NCBI GenBank assembly: GCA_020636405.1
Contig: JACJXW010000004.1
Coordinates: 434,001-498,000 of the forward strand
DNA length: 64,000 nt
Source of the DNA: Lewinellaceae bacterium
Lineage (GTDB): Bacteria > Bacteroidota > Bacteroidia > Chitinophagales > Saprospiraceae
Direction of reading: 5' to 3'
The notes below the pieces were generated by a model, which saw nothing but the letters and a program-made list of their open reading frames with translations, made no database searches and had not been told where the DNA came from. Positions 37,701 through 45,455 of the stretch are shown here, in pieces; positions within the stretch are counted from its first letter, which is position 1, and the number at the start of each line of letters is the position of its first letter. The translations under genes and the position numbers were made by a program.

Positions 37701-39508
37701 TAGGTAGAGGGGGAGCCACAGTTGTCGGAAAGATCGGTGGCGATCATTTCGGGGGTGAGGGCGGCCTGGCCGTTGGCGTCCAGCTCCAGGGCGATGTCCT
37801 GGCAGGTGAGCGTTGGGGCTGCCAGATCCACTACTTCCACCGCTACTTCACAGGTTTGAAGGGCGCTGAAAGGCGGAGCGATGGAAACCGTTACCGTTTG
37901 CGTGCCGATAGGAGAGCAGTCGAAATCGGTTTGGCTCAGGCTGATAAAATCCGGAAAACTCCCGCAAAGGGTAGTGGCGTCGACGACATCCTCCGGCTGC
38001 AGGGTAGCTTGTCCGTTCTCGTCCAGTTGCAGCGTAAAACCGTGGCAGGAGTAGGTGTCCAGCGGATCATAGATGGTGATGGTGGCGTTGCAGGTTTTAG
38101 AATAGCCGTTTTCCAACGTGATCGTTGCCGTAACGTCATTGGGGCCGACGTCTTCACAGCCGAAGATCCAGGGCCCTGATGGGTCGATGGATAACGCGCT
38201 GTAACAATCGAATGGGATGTTATTGAAAATGTCTGTCGCCCAGATATACATCACCGGATCCGTCCCATCGCCGGGGTCAGTCAGGCTGGCTGCAAGGGAG
38301 GTAACACATTCCGCTTCCAGCTCCAGGTTGACGTTGAAGGTACAGGAGTTGGTGCTTACTCCATCCGTCACCGAAAGTGTAACGGCCACCGGCTCCGGGC
38401 CAATATCGCTACAATTGAAATTCTCCTGGCTCACTGACCAGGTGAACGGATCGGTGGGTGGTGTGGCCTGGGGGTCCACCATTTCGGGGGTGAGGGAGGC
38501 CTGGCCGTTGGCGTTGAGGGCGAGGGGGATGTCCTGGCAGGAGGGGGTGGGCAAAGTGCGAGGTAGCAACTGCATAGGCCCGCCGCCGTCAATAGTGGAC
38601 AAAATAGTTCCGGCATCGCCGACTGCCCAACCGGTATTGGTGTCTGTGAAAAATACACTCAGCAGTACCTCTGAGGTGCCGCTTCCCTGGATGCCCCAGT
38701 CTGCGCCGCCACTGGTGGTTTTGAATATGCGCCCATGCGAGCCGACTGCCCAGCCTGTAGTCACATTTTGAAAATGGACGTCTCTAAGGGATCCATACCA
38801 GGTTGGGCTTCTTTGTACGGACCAGCTATCCCCTCCATCGACTGTATTTAAAATTACAAAACCTCTGCCGACTGCCCAGCCGTTGAGGCCGTCTGCAAAA
38901 TGAATGCCCCACAATTGCTCATCGACAAACGACTCGGAAGGTTGCAACGTCATCCCGTCATCCGTGTGCCAGATTTTGCCGTAATTACCAGCAGCCCACC
39001 CATGGTTTTCATCAGTGAAATGCATACCCCATAAACTTGCACCAGGGAGGAGCTGATAAGTCCAGGAAGCGCCACCATCAACGGTCCTCAGGAACGAAAA
39101 CTCTCCCGTGGCCCAACCATGGTCAGCGTCCCAAAAATAGACGTCATGCAAATAAAGATAAGGCGGAACTCCGGCGTTTGAAGGGGTCCAGGTATTTCCG
39201 CCATCGGTAGTTTTCAAAACGACTCCATCGGAGCCTACAACCCATCCAGTGGAAGTATCCAGAAAATAAACGCTGGTCAATGGTGCTGTGGTGTTAGAGG
39301 CTTGAGGCGACCAAGTAAAGCCCGCATTGGTTGTTTTCAGGATCGTTCCGTATAAGCCTACTACCCAGCCGGTGGAGGGGCTTACGAAAAAGACGTCGAT
39401 CAGGAGCACATCGGTACCTGATACCTGGGGTGTCCATTGTGCGGCAAGATTGAGGGATATAAATACATTAAACAACAAAGCCACTAGAAAGGCAGGCATC
39501 CGTTTCAT
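31730..39508 (-). CDS. Giant mosaic secreted protein with propellers, FG-GAP repeats and T9SS sorting domain
   Basis: 2592 residues from MKRMPAFLV; an earlier ATG 15 codons upstream does not fit a signal peptide. Domains in order: signal peptide (to about 25); YCF48/photosystem-assembly-like propeller units of the type GWAVGxxGTILxTxDGGxxW (about 25-320); HYR-like segments built on CQDIxxxLxxNGQAxLTPExV (about 320-620); a LamG/concanavalin-like domain (about 620-815); more HYR-like segments; GloVer-type units FLYGTxxxGGxxGxGTLFK (about 935-1335); FG-GAP set 1, units GDxFGxSVxISGDxAIVGA (about 1430-1800); further CQDI segments; a MopE-like DGIDNNCNGQIDEG motif near 2070; FG-GAP set 2 (about 2090-2490); type A T9SS domain (LYPNPALEEVFLEF, about 2515-2592). 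Probably a cell-surface adhesin or scaffold; ligand unknown. The two FG-GAP blocks are separate expansions within one gene. Confidence 0.85.
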   Translation of the reverse strand: MKRMPAFLVALLFNVFISLNLAAQWTPQVSGTDVLLIDVFFVSPSTGWVVGLYGTILKTTNAGFTWSPQASNTTAPLTSVYFLDTSTGWVVGSDGVVLKTTDGGNTWTPSNAGVPPYLYLHDVYFWDADHGWATGEFSFLRTVDGGASWTYQLLPGASLWGMHFTDENHGWAAGNYGKIWHTDDGMTLQPSESFVDEQLWGIHFADGLNGWAVGRGFVILNTVDGGDSWSVQRSPTWYGSLRDVHFQNVTTGWAVGSHGRIFKTTSGGADWGIQGSGTSEVLLSVFFTDTNTGWAVGDAGTILSTIDGGGPMQLLPRTLPTPSCQDIPLALNANGQASLTPEMVDPQATPPTDPFTWSVSQENFNCSDIGPEPVAVTLSVTDGVSTNSCTFNVNLELEAECVTSLAASLTDPGDGTDPVMYIWATDIFNNIPFDCYSALSIDPSGPWIFGCEDVGPNDVTATITLENGYSKTCNATITIYDPLDTYSCHGFTLQLDENGQATLQPEDVVDATTLCGSFPDFISLSQTDFDCSPIGTQTVTVSIAPPFSALQTCEVAVEVVDLAAPTLTCQDIALELDANGQAALTPEMIATDLSDNCGSPSTYLSHTLFDCNNLGDPGPNYALEFLGNRREYAQFMSPFTGTADFTLEAWFVNENTQDFFPTYLISWMEHGLEIFDDAGNLFVRLGSTLAPVPGATRDGMWHHIAVAREGAAATVYLDGAEAWSGPADVALTDLFQLGRRFSTATNGDGPWMGRADDLRIWNTARSALEIQGNRFNQLQGAEAGLAAYWPLNDGPGSEIATNLTPSSQHGALSNRLIQDTPWVDGAPLFSGGATHVLLIATDASGNSSSCTATVTVEASLEARCKDIYVQLDENGQATITPEDVNFGSFASCSALSLSVSPAGFTCEDVGINVVALTVTDDDGNTDECTTQVTVGQDFRLYGTGSLGGSSLFSMQTDGNDFTVYNDIEFNDFGGDLGGDFLSSPNIIYAPDGFLYGITEYGGTPAGNNAYGSGTLFKARPDGSDYEVLHDFDGSILGAEPYFKANLYYDNNCGADNFEDCFLYGTVEVGGVNATNFGLIFRYRQSDDLYEVIHRFFLTDGWKPHSGLTAGDDGFLYGTAHLGGNLGPGSGGVIYRFLPPPVGEEADVTLLHNFMDHVDLGTQREGSATQDELLFGEDGWLYGITSSGGNGNGTLFRFDPEGLVFEKIYTFENSTGGHPWSTPIALDNGYLYGTANQGGAFGSGVVYRILPDAPVPADTYEVFKYVPRTYAGLTYAPDGYLYGASFGLANDNGAIFRLNPNDPDDFTIIHTFDSGPADNPVGKPTNRLILVPTSCCDDDLFAPELTCPSTVELIDLDGNGTEPITDLAALGFSAFDDCTEATMSIGPEVFPLGSTEAVVTAVDEGGNTTTCTVTVVVTGPCGNEEMKLITSDGEGKYFGNSVGISGARSIVGAYGDNVNGNNSGSAYIYHWNGFDWEEYKLIPGDGNAGDYFGLSVAISGDRAIVGAYGDDDHGSSSGSAYLFHWDGVNWIQQQKITADDGSFGDNFGYSVAIEGETAIVGAYSDDGNGSAYLFHWDGASWVQQQKITASDGAANDYFGRSVAIDAGRAIVGAYLDDDNGEASGSAYLYHWDGNSWAEQQKIVASAPHPGAPGDWFGYSVSISGDKALVGAFGDDDEATLEDRLGSAYLFQWNEGALQWEQVARITASDGQGGDDFGWSVSIIGDQAIIGAPKSTPYGFSSGSAYLFGWDGLGLVEQEKLTAFDGETGDSFGQSVGISGNRAIAGAYREDENGNNAGAAYPFLLGISGATPSLSVTPPAPVCPGEPFDLSTLAVMDANGTNPFLTYHSGTPAAPSNELPSPIVTPETPSSTYYILGAARSGCTDEVPVTLEAPAAPTLTCQDITVELNPFNQQAVVYPDQVASVEPECPGFTLYFLGGNTALPPLPMIFNGCSSVGEHSVAVFLYNGQDGRRRRGCRATITVIAPPVASCEEGLNVALGQDGTLTLNPVDLNQGSYALCGSIADMTVSPAVLNCADVGTAEVTLTVTTDDGQTASCSTEISVSPWIGELCDGIDNNCNGQIDEGGLVAVLEGVKLIVDNSMNNDPNNSITGDNFGLSVSISGDWAAISAPLDDFGNNGSEYGAVYFFHLEGGAWVQKQKVVPDPNGDIVPEISYFGLSVSLDGEWAIVSAQSSSDNTGGSAYLYRLESGVWEESARVTAADWGVSPYINNGFGSSVSISGNKAVIGSYLDSYPIGPWVSGAGSAYFLHWDGSTWAPSGKITAAVPAEDEQFGTSVSISGDWALVGANGNNVSGPYSGTTYVFYWDGSAWMQHSQLFAATPAQYENFGGSVSINGERAIVGAPGGEAAYLYHWNGSNWAPDLQQPELTGDGGAAGDLFGYSVSISGDRAIVGANQAITSSIGKAYPFQWNGVEWLSLPQAAIQDPEQGEDHIGSSVSIDGDRMLIGAYSDDNLNGANAGAAYISGTVSCGDVLRPAPAPILPPVAQAAAAKADFTLYPNPALEEVFLEFDAPLTGDADVWVYDLAGRPLLRRTLEAGAARAGIPIGELVSGLYLVEVKSGEQVFEVKRFVKGGE

Positions 39509-39663
39509 ATTCCATGAGATTGTTGGGTTCGGGAAAAGTAAGGCCGTAATCAATTAATTAAAGATACGGCTTCTTCCTCCGGACAGGCCGGCCATTGTCA
39601 ATTCGGCAGGGTTTTCCGTAAATTCGGTGAGTGTGGTTGTCAATTCGGGTTGAGCCGTAAACC

Positions 39664-40833
39664 TTACCAACCCGGTAGCCCTTTCCAACTCACAACAGTA
39701 GCTATGGTGCGTTTTTGTTCCTCCTCACCGGCGTAAAAGACTACATTCTCTCCCTCCTGCCGGGCAGGGGGCGCTACAGCGCGAAAGGAGCGTATACCCT
39801 TAAAAAAATCGGCTTTGACGGTATAGCTGTACTTCATTTCATACAGGTGGGTTTGGAGGCCGTCGATCTCGATCAGGTCCACTTCCACTTTGTTGCTGTC
39901 CTGCCAGAAATAGAAGGGAGGGCGTTTGTCTGCATTCCAGCGGTTTTTCATCAATTCTACGATCACCATGTTCTCGAACAGGCTGCCCCGCTGATAGAAT
40001 TGCTCTATCTGAGACGCCATATCCATGCCGAGCAAATGGACCAACAGTCCCGTATCGTAGAAGTACAGCTTGGGAGACTTCACGATCCGTTTGTTGAAAT
40101 TCTCGAAAAATGGGGGCAGGCGAAAGATGATATAGCTTGCCTCCAGAATGGAAAGCCAGTTTTTGACAGTCGGGGCCGATATCCCGGCATCCGTCCCCAG
40201 CGAATGGTAATTCAGAGGCTGTCCAACCCGCCCGGCACAGAGCCGGATAAAATTCTGGAAGGTATTCAAGTCCTTAATGTTAAGCACACTTCTGGCATCC
40301 CGTTCCACGTAGGTTTCCAGGTAATTCTGGAAGAAACGGGAAACGGGCAGGCCGCGGTCGTAAAGGGCCGGATAGCCCCCCTTAAAGATCATTTCCGCCA
40401 CTTCCGCCGAGCGTAGGCCGGGGCTGTTGGCGGCCATCTCCGCATGGCTTAGCGGCAGTAAACGAAACAAACCCACCCTTCCGGCCAGGCTCTGGGAGAT
40501 CTTTTCCAGCAACAAAAAATTTTGAGAACCAGACAATAGATATTGTCCCGTCAGGCGGTCTTCATCCGTCTTTACCTGCAGGTAAGAAAACAGCTCCGGT
40601 ACACGCTGCGCTTCATCGAAAATGACATACTGATCGTACTGCCTTAAAAAGCCGCGCGGGTCCTCCTGGAAAAATCGCCGGGAATCCGGCTCTTCAAAGT
40701 TCACGTAGCGGTAGTCAGAAAACATATTCCTCAATAAGGTGGTCTTTCCACTTTGGCGCGGCCCGGTAATGGATAGGATAGGATATTGCTTTATCGTATT
40801 CCGTATGGCTTTGGAGAGTTGCCGCTGGATCAT
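39664..40833 (-). CDS. AAA-type ATPase with DUF4143
   Basis: 389 residues from MIQRQLSKAI (further in-frame codons upstream lack family character). The P-loop GPRQSGKTTLLRNMF is at about residue 24, a Walker B-like YVIFDEAQRVPELFSYL follows, and the arginine-finger region is SGSQNFLLL. The C-terminal DUF4143 part (about residue 200 on) contains the PDxxK-nuclease-like tail FYFWQDSNKVEVDLIE. Such proteins are common in bacterial genomes with no defined role; some behave like mobile or toxin-antitoxin-linked genes. It lies next to palindromic elements, and the pseudogene beyond them encodes a related but distinct ATPase tail (DUF234). Confidence 0.85.
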   Translation of the reverse strand: MIQRQLSKAIRNTIKQYPILSITGPRQSGKTTLLRNMFSDYRYVNFEEPDSRRFFQEDPRGFLRQYDQYVIFDEAQRVPELFSYLQVKTDEDRLTGQYLLSGSQNFLLLEKISQSLAGRVGLFRLLPLSHAEMAANSPGLRSAEVAEMIFKGGYPALYDRGLPVSRFFQNYLETYVERDARSVLNIKDLNTFQNFIRLCAGRVGQPLNYHSLGTDAGISAPTVKNWLSILEASYIIFRLPPFFENFNKRIVKSPKLYFYDTGLLVHLLGMDMASQIEQFYQRGSLFENMVIVELMKNRWNADKRPPFYFWQDSNKVEVDLIEIDGLQTHLYEMKYSYTVKADFFKGIRSFRAVAPPARQEGENVVFYAGEEEQKRTIATVVSWKGLPGW

Positions 40834-40899
40834 GTTTTTATGTAAAACTAAAACTTTAGTTTCAATTTTGCATAGAAAATGCGAAAGATTATTCATTTA

Positions 40900-41063
40900 A
40901 GTGCTTGTTTGGAGGTGGTGCTTTGGAGGCGAAAATTGCTGATTTTGGGTTCTCACAAAGCCATTTTTGAGGTTCATAGCAGCGCTATGGAGCGAAAAAG
41001 TGGCAAAGTGAGGTTCCCAAAGCGGCAATTTGCAGCCCAAATGACTACCTCCAAACAAGCACT
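40900..41063. mobile_element. 164-bp palindromic element, copy 2
   Basis: Inverted ends AGTGCTTGTTTGGAGGT and ACCTCCAAACAAGCACT. The two halves are largely complementary, meeting at an ATAGC-AGC-GCTAT-like centre, as in copy 1. Its right half shares recognisable stretches with copy 1 (GCTGCAAA, CACTT, GTTTGGAGG). The flanks read TAA on the left and TAA on the right if the ends are taken as GTGC/GCAC. No transposase. Confidence 0.65.
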
Positions 41064-41150
41064 AAAACAAAGTGGGCTGCTTTCTCCGTATTTTAGGATG
41101 AAAAGAGAAGCCCACTGTGGGTAACCCTACATAAACAAAAAAACCACCAA

Positions 41151-41732
41151 TTACATATCCTTCAGAGACAAGCCCTGGTACTCCAGCTGATAACCGCCTA
41201 GTACATGAAGATTTGGATAAATGGTAGCTTAGGCGAAGTTATTTTGGACTTAATCGAGGAAGAAAAAACGAACGTAGCCGGAGCTACATGAGTTTTTTCT
41301 GACGAAGAGTAAGTTCAAAAGAACGAGCATAAGTGGGTATTTATCTAGGTATTCATGTACTAGTTGCCGCTGGAGCTGGAGCGCCTTGCTTCTCAATTGT
41401 TGTTCGGAATATTGTTTCTCCTTTCGCTTGACTTCTGAGAGCAGCGCTGTTTTTCCCATGCGGTTGATGGCTACGATATCGATCTGGTTTTTGAAGCCTC
41501 GTTCCCAATAACTGCCGATTTCAGGCCATTTCCCGGACAGCGCCAGTTTTTCCGTGAAGTATTTTTCCAGAAAACGGCCGCTGTAGGTTGGAAAGTCGCG
41601 TTTGACAAGTGTTTTCAGGTATTCGAAGTTGCCGATCTCAACGGTTCCTTTATTTTTATAGATGAAGCGAAACCAAAAGTGCAGGAAGTTGTCCTCTATT
41701 GCGGCCCTCCCCCGTATTTTGCCGTATATTAG
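41151..41732 (-). pseudogene. Remnant of a DUF234-type ATPase, interrupted by a palindromic element
   Basis: Minus-strand translation from about 41732 gives IEDNFLHFWFRFIYKN...SGRFLEKYFTEKL...QIDIVAINRMGKTALLSEVKRKEK..., the C-terminal DUF234 domain of an AAA-type ATPase. The N-terminal ATPase half is missing (tandem repeats begin just beyond). After SKALQLQRQL the frame runs into the element at 41198-41363 and stops within it (41250). Directly beyond the element the expected ending GGYQLEYQGLSLKDM and a stop codon (41151) appear. Removing 162 bp, including one CTAG, restores QL-GGYQLEYQGLSLKDM without a frameshift. So the element inserted into an otherwise intact 3' end. Confidence 0.85.
41198..41363. 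mobile_element. 162-bp palindromic element, copy 3, inside the ATPase remnant
   Basis: CTAG at 41198-41201 and 41360-41363; inner inverted ends TACATGAA/TTCATGTA. The halves are imperfectly complementary (ATAAAT, TTTTG.ACTTA, AGAAAAAAC blocks) and meet at GTAGC-CGGA-GCTAC. The 4-bp CTAG is present once in the reconstructed uninterrupted gene and twice around the element, so it is a target duplication (or a palindromic target copied). Length and layout match copies 1 and 2. Confidence 0.8.
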
Positions 41733-41763
41733 TCAGGAAAAGAGGCTATTAGATTAGCTGGCC

Positions 41764-42049
41764 TTAGGCGCGAATTTACCCTCCGGACGGCTGTGGGGAT
41801 TATCGCCTAAGTTGCCCAGCCGATGGAAATTAAGCGCTAATGGGAAATTAGCGCTTAATTTAGGCGCAAATTTACCCTCCGGACGGCTGTGGGGATTAGC
41901 GCCTAAGTTGCCCAGCCATGGAAATTAAGCGCTAATGGGAAATTAGCGCTTAATTTAGGCGCAAATTTACTCTCCGGACGGCTGTGGGGATTATCGCCTA
42001 AGTTGCCCAGCCATGGAAATTAAGCGCTAATGGGAAATTAGCGCTTAAT
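41764..42049. repeat. Three-copy 95-bp tandem repeat
   Basis: Units start at 41764 (96 bp, one extra G), 41860 and 41955 and end at 42049. Each unit has two hairpins: TTAGGCGC....GCGCCTAA, and TTAAGCGCTAAT-GGGA-AATTAGCGCTTAA. The second is the dispersed element also seen at 5592 and 31023. It fills the space where the ATPase pseudogene's 5' part should be. From 42050 to the kinase gene at 42206 only a further palindrome (CCTTG...CCCGG / CCGGG...CAAGG, about 42063-42122) is seen. Confidence 0.95.
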
Positions 42050-42205
42050 GCCGTTCTGAAAATGCCTTGTCTCCCCGGCTCTCTGAGCGTTCGACTGAGC
42101 TCACGCTGAAATCCGGGCAAGGAACCCTGAACCCAGAAACCTTGAACACACGCTTAAACAGCCCTTGAATTCGTCCGAAATAAATCTTCCTCAAACGAGT
42201 AAACC

Positions 42206-45172
42206 ATGAGGCTTCTACACACCCTATCGCTCCTCTTTATCGTCCTCCGACTCCCCGCCCAGCACGCCCCCCAGCCCCACTTCCGCAACTACTCCACCCA
42301 GCAGGGCCTGCCCAGCCCTGAGGTGTACTGCGCCTTCCAGGACAGCCAGGGCTATATGTGGTTCGGCACCGACAACGGCGCTGCCCGCTTCGACGGCTAT
42401 ACCTTCCGCACCTACGATGCCCAGGACGGCCTCACCAGCAATGTGGTGTTTGACATTCACGAGGACGCCAAAGGGCGCATCTGGTTCGGGACAATGACGG
42501 GGGAGGCCTTTATCCTGGAGGGGGATACGATCGTGCCTTACCGGTTCAACCACTTGGTGCAGCGGTACCGGGGGAAGCATCAAAGTGTCGGGCTGGATCA
42601 TATCGGGCCGGATGAAACTGCCTGGTTTGTGCTGGAATTCCTGGGCATTCTGCGGATCGACAGCAGCGGGCGGGACCGCCTCATCACTACCGAACGGCCC
42701 GTTTGCGGATTGATCGTGGAGGTGGAGGGTGCCGCTAAAGTGCTGCCCAGTTTAATCGTAAGGCGCTTTGAGGAAAAATATGAGTTTTGGAGTGAGTATG
42801 AGGTTTCCAACAGGCGGCGGCTCGTGCAAATAGATTTTTTTTCCGAAAAGGGAAGCTGGCAAAAAGAATTTTTCTATCAGGGGCCGTGCAAAGAGGATTT
42901 CAATGCCGAAAAACTATCCGGCGGGCAATTGCTGATCTTTAGCTGCAACCATTTGTTTTGCCTGCAAAATGAAGAATTGATCTGGTCTGCCCCTTTAGAC
43001 ATTGCCGTCAATGAAATCATCGAAGATGAAACGCAGGCCATCTGGCTTTGTGGGCATTATGGCCAGGGGCTGCGGCGTTACCGCGATCCGGAAGCCTTGA
43101 AAAATGGAAAATACGACCTCTTTTTAGAGGGATTGACCATCAGCAATTTTTTTCGGGATGCGCAGGGTGGCATTTGGGTAACCACAGTGGGGGAGGGTGT
43201 TTTTTATTGCACCGATTTCCATCTGTTGAGCTATGATTCCCGTTTCGGGTTTTCCGGCGATTTTGTTAGTTCGGTAGCTTTCAAAAATGAAGATGTATTG
43301 TTCGCCGGCTGTGATAACGGAGATATTTTCCAGGCCAACCTGAAAAGCAATAAGATCGAAAAAAGCATGGTCAATCCCGAGGGGTACCACAATTACGACC
43401 TTTTCTATCAGGCTGAGGCAGGCGCTTTATGGAGTAGCGGCGCTTACTGGAAAAACGGGAAATGGAACTTTCCATCCTATCGCATACCGGGAGGCAGTAA
43501 AACATTTAATACAAATCTTCCCAACCTGAACAAACTACAATTGAACGGTGCCGGGGAACTGCGTGGATGTAATGCCGCCGGCATTCATATTATTGATACG
43601 GAGAAGTTGCTGATAAAATTTTCTCTAACATTTACGACGCAGCGCGAACGCTTCTTTGCCGTGCATGTGGATAAACGAGGAAGAACCTGGGCCGGCAACG
43701 CCCGCGGCCTCTTCGAGTTCAAAGACAGCAGCCTCATTTCTCCCGGCATTACCCACCCTGCTTTCAACCACCGCGTAGAAGACATCGACGAACTCCCCGA
43801 CGGCAGCCTCGTCTTCGGCACCAAAGGCTGGGGCGTGGTGCGCTGGAAAGGGGAAGACATCCAACAGATCACTACCAATGATGGCCTTACCGCCAATATG
43901 ATCGAAGACGTGCACGTGGATGAGAACGGCATCCTCTGGGTGGGCACCCTGAATGGGCTAAACAAAGTCACTTTTGATGCCGCCGGCCGTCCTGCCGTCC
44001 GCCGTTTTACGGTGTATAATGGCCTGCCCTCCAATGAGATCTCCAAGGTCAAGTCCTACGCCGGGCAGGTGTGGCTGTGCACTGCCGGCGGGCTGGTCAG
44101 ATTCCATGAGCCGAAGGAGGACACCCTTTCTGTTGCACCGATAATTCAGCACCTCCGGGCCAATGGCGCCGAAGTGCCTCTGGCCTCCGCCCGGCAACTG
44201 AAACACGACAACAACAGCCTCGAATTCCGCTTCCTGGCCATCGACTACCGGCAGAACGGCCGTATCCCCTACCGCTACCGGCTGAATGAAAAGGCGGACT
44301 GGCAGTACACCAAGAACCTCACCGTCAACTACCCTCAGTTGCCGCCCGGCGCTTACCGCTTCGAGGTGCAGGCGCAGAACCAGGACGGCTACTGGAGCCC
44401 CAGCACCATTTACGCCTTCACCCTCCTGCCGCCCTGGTGGCAAACGTGGTGGGCGCGCGCCCTGGCTGGGGGGCTGCTACTGGGGGGTATGTTCTATTAT
44501 CAACGGCAGCGCATCGCCCGCCTGGAGAAAGAGGCCGCCATACAGCAGCAGGTCAGCGAACTGGAGCGCTCCGCCCTCCAGGCACAAATGAACCCGCACT
44601 TCATTTTTAACTGCCTGAATTCGATACAAAACTTTATCTTGACCAACGAGAAAAAAAAGGCGGTGGAATTCCTGGCCCGCTTCGCCCGCCTGGTGCGCCA
44701 CAACCTGAATGCTTCGGTGCAGGGCAAAGTGACCCTGGCGGAGGAAATCCAGATCCTGGACAACTACCTGGCCCTGGAGCGGGAGCGCTTCAACCAGAAG
44801 ATTGATTACCACATCACGGTGGAGGAAGGGCTGGAAGAGGAGGAGATCACTTTCCCACCTCTGCTCATTCAGCCCTATGTGGAGAACGCCGTCATCCACG
44901 GCCTGGCGAAGAAGGAAGGCGGAGGCACGGTAGGAATCCATTTCAGCCGCGATAATGGCGCGCTGGCCGTCACCATCCGCGACAACGGCCTGGGCTTCCG
45001 GCAGGAGGAGGGCCAGGCGCCGGCCGGCCGCCATAGCTCCGTTGGCATGACGATCACGCAGAAGCGCCTGGAGTTGCTGGGCAGTGCGGCGGGCGAGGCG
45101 GTGCAGGTGGAGGTGCTGAGGGGGGAAGGCGGGGAGGTGCTGGGCACGGAGGTGTGGGTGAGGATTGGGTAA
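42206..45172 (+). CDS. Two-component-like sensor kinase: Reg_prop propeller, Y_Y_Y domain, LytS-type histidine kinase
   Basis: 988 residues with signal peptide (about 1-18). The extracytoplasmic part is made of two-component-regulator propeller repeats (GLPSPEVYCAFQDSQGYMWFGTDNGAARFDG, then GLTSNVVFDIHEDAKGRIWFGT, and so on to about 650) ending in a Y_Y_Y beta-sandwich (about 690-745). One membrane span (about 750-770) leads to a LytS-type kinase: QAQMNPHFIFNCLNSIQNF with His797 as the likely phosphoacceptor, and an ATPase half with FPPLLIQPYVENAVIHGL and IRDNGLGF. Senses an outside (often glycan-related) signal. The LytTR regulator 283 bp downstream is the natural partner, although the gap contains a large inverted repeat. 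Confidence 0.9.
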   Translation: MRLLHTLSLLFIVLRLPAQHAPQPHFRNYSTQQGLPSPEVYCAFQDSQGYMWFGTDNGAARFDGYTFRTYDAQDGLTSNVVFDIHEDAKGRIWFGTMTGEAFILEGDTIVPYRFNHLVQRYRGKHQSVGLDHIGPDETAWFVLEFLGILRIDSSGRDRLITTERPVCGLIVEVEGAAKVLPSLIVRRFEEKYEFWSEYEVSNRRRLVQIDFFSEKGSWQKEFFYQGPCKEDFNAEKLSGGQLLIFSCNHLFCLQNEELIWSAPLDIAVNEIIEDETQAIWLCGHYGQGLRRYRDPEALKNGKYDLFLEGLTISNFFRDAQGGIWVTTVGEGVFYCTDFHLLSYDSRFGFSGDFVSSVAFKNEDVLFAGCDNGDIFQANLKSNKIEKSMVNPEGYHNYDLFYQAEAGALWSSGAYWKNGKWNFPSYRIPGGSKTFNTNLPNLNKLQLNGAGELRGCNAAGIHIIDTEKLLIKFSLTFTTQRERFFAVHVDKRGRTWAGNARGLFEFKDSSLISPGITHPAFNHRVEDIDELPDGSLVFGTKGWGVVRWKGEDIQQITTNDGLTANMIEDVHVDENGILWVGTLNGLNKVTFDAAGRPAVRRFTVYNGLPSNEISKVKSYAGQVWLCTAGGLVRFHEPKEDTLSVAPIIQHLRANGAEVPLASARQLKHDNNSLEFRFLAIDYRQNGRIPYRYRLNEKADWQYTKNLTVNYPQLPPGAYRFEVQAQNQDGYWSPSTIYAFTLLPPWWQTWWARALAGGLLLGGMFYYQRQRIARLEKEAAIQQQVSELERSALQAQMNPHFIFNCLNSIQNFILTNEKKKAVEFLARFARLVRHNLNASVQGKVTLAEEIQILDNYLALERERFNQKIDYHITVEEGLEEEEITFPPLLIQPYVENAVIHGLAKKEGGGTVGIHFSRDNGALAVTIRDNGLGFRQEEGQAPAGRHSSVGMTITQKRLELLGSAAGEAVQVEVLRGEGGEVLGTEVWVRIG

Positions 45173-45328
45173 GCCTTTCATTAAGATCCGTTACATCCAG
45201 GTTCAAGCTTTTTTGCCCCGGCCCTGAAGGGAGCAAATGCCGAAAATAATTGATTTCTACAGTCTGTAAAGCTTTATTTGCCCTGGTTTTATAGCACATG
45301 AAAAGCTTATATTTTAATTGATGTTAAT

Positions 45329-45425
45329 GCTGAATGTCGCCCCGCCTTTTCACCCTTTCCGCGAGCGCCGAAGCTACTCAGCGGAGGAGCTAGGGCGGGG
45401 CAAAAAAAGGCGGGCGACATTCAGC
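45329..45425. repeat. Long inverted repeat upstream of the LytTR gene
   Basis: Arms 45329-45350 and 45405-45425 are complementary over 21 pairs with one extra base. The loop includes GGAGGAGCTAGGGCGGGGCAA. It ends 30 bp before the start codon at 45456. A related core on the opposite strand lies at 45220-45246, and the hairpin at 47704-47768 carries a similar loop. It could be a repeat element or a leader structure of the response regulator. Confidence 0.6.
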
Positions 45426-45455
45426 TTAAGAGATCCAGGCTATACAAAAAACAAC

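Noticed and set aside
36023..38179. 718-codon + strand frame
   Set aside because: Shadow of the giant T9SS gene on the other strand; no signal, no motifs.
40850..40862. TcAATTTTG box on the + strand
   Set aside because: No gene or terminator follows in that direction except palindromic elements.
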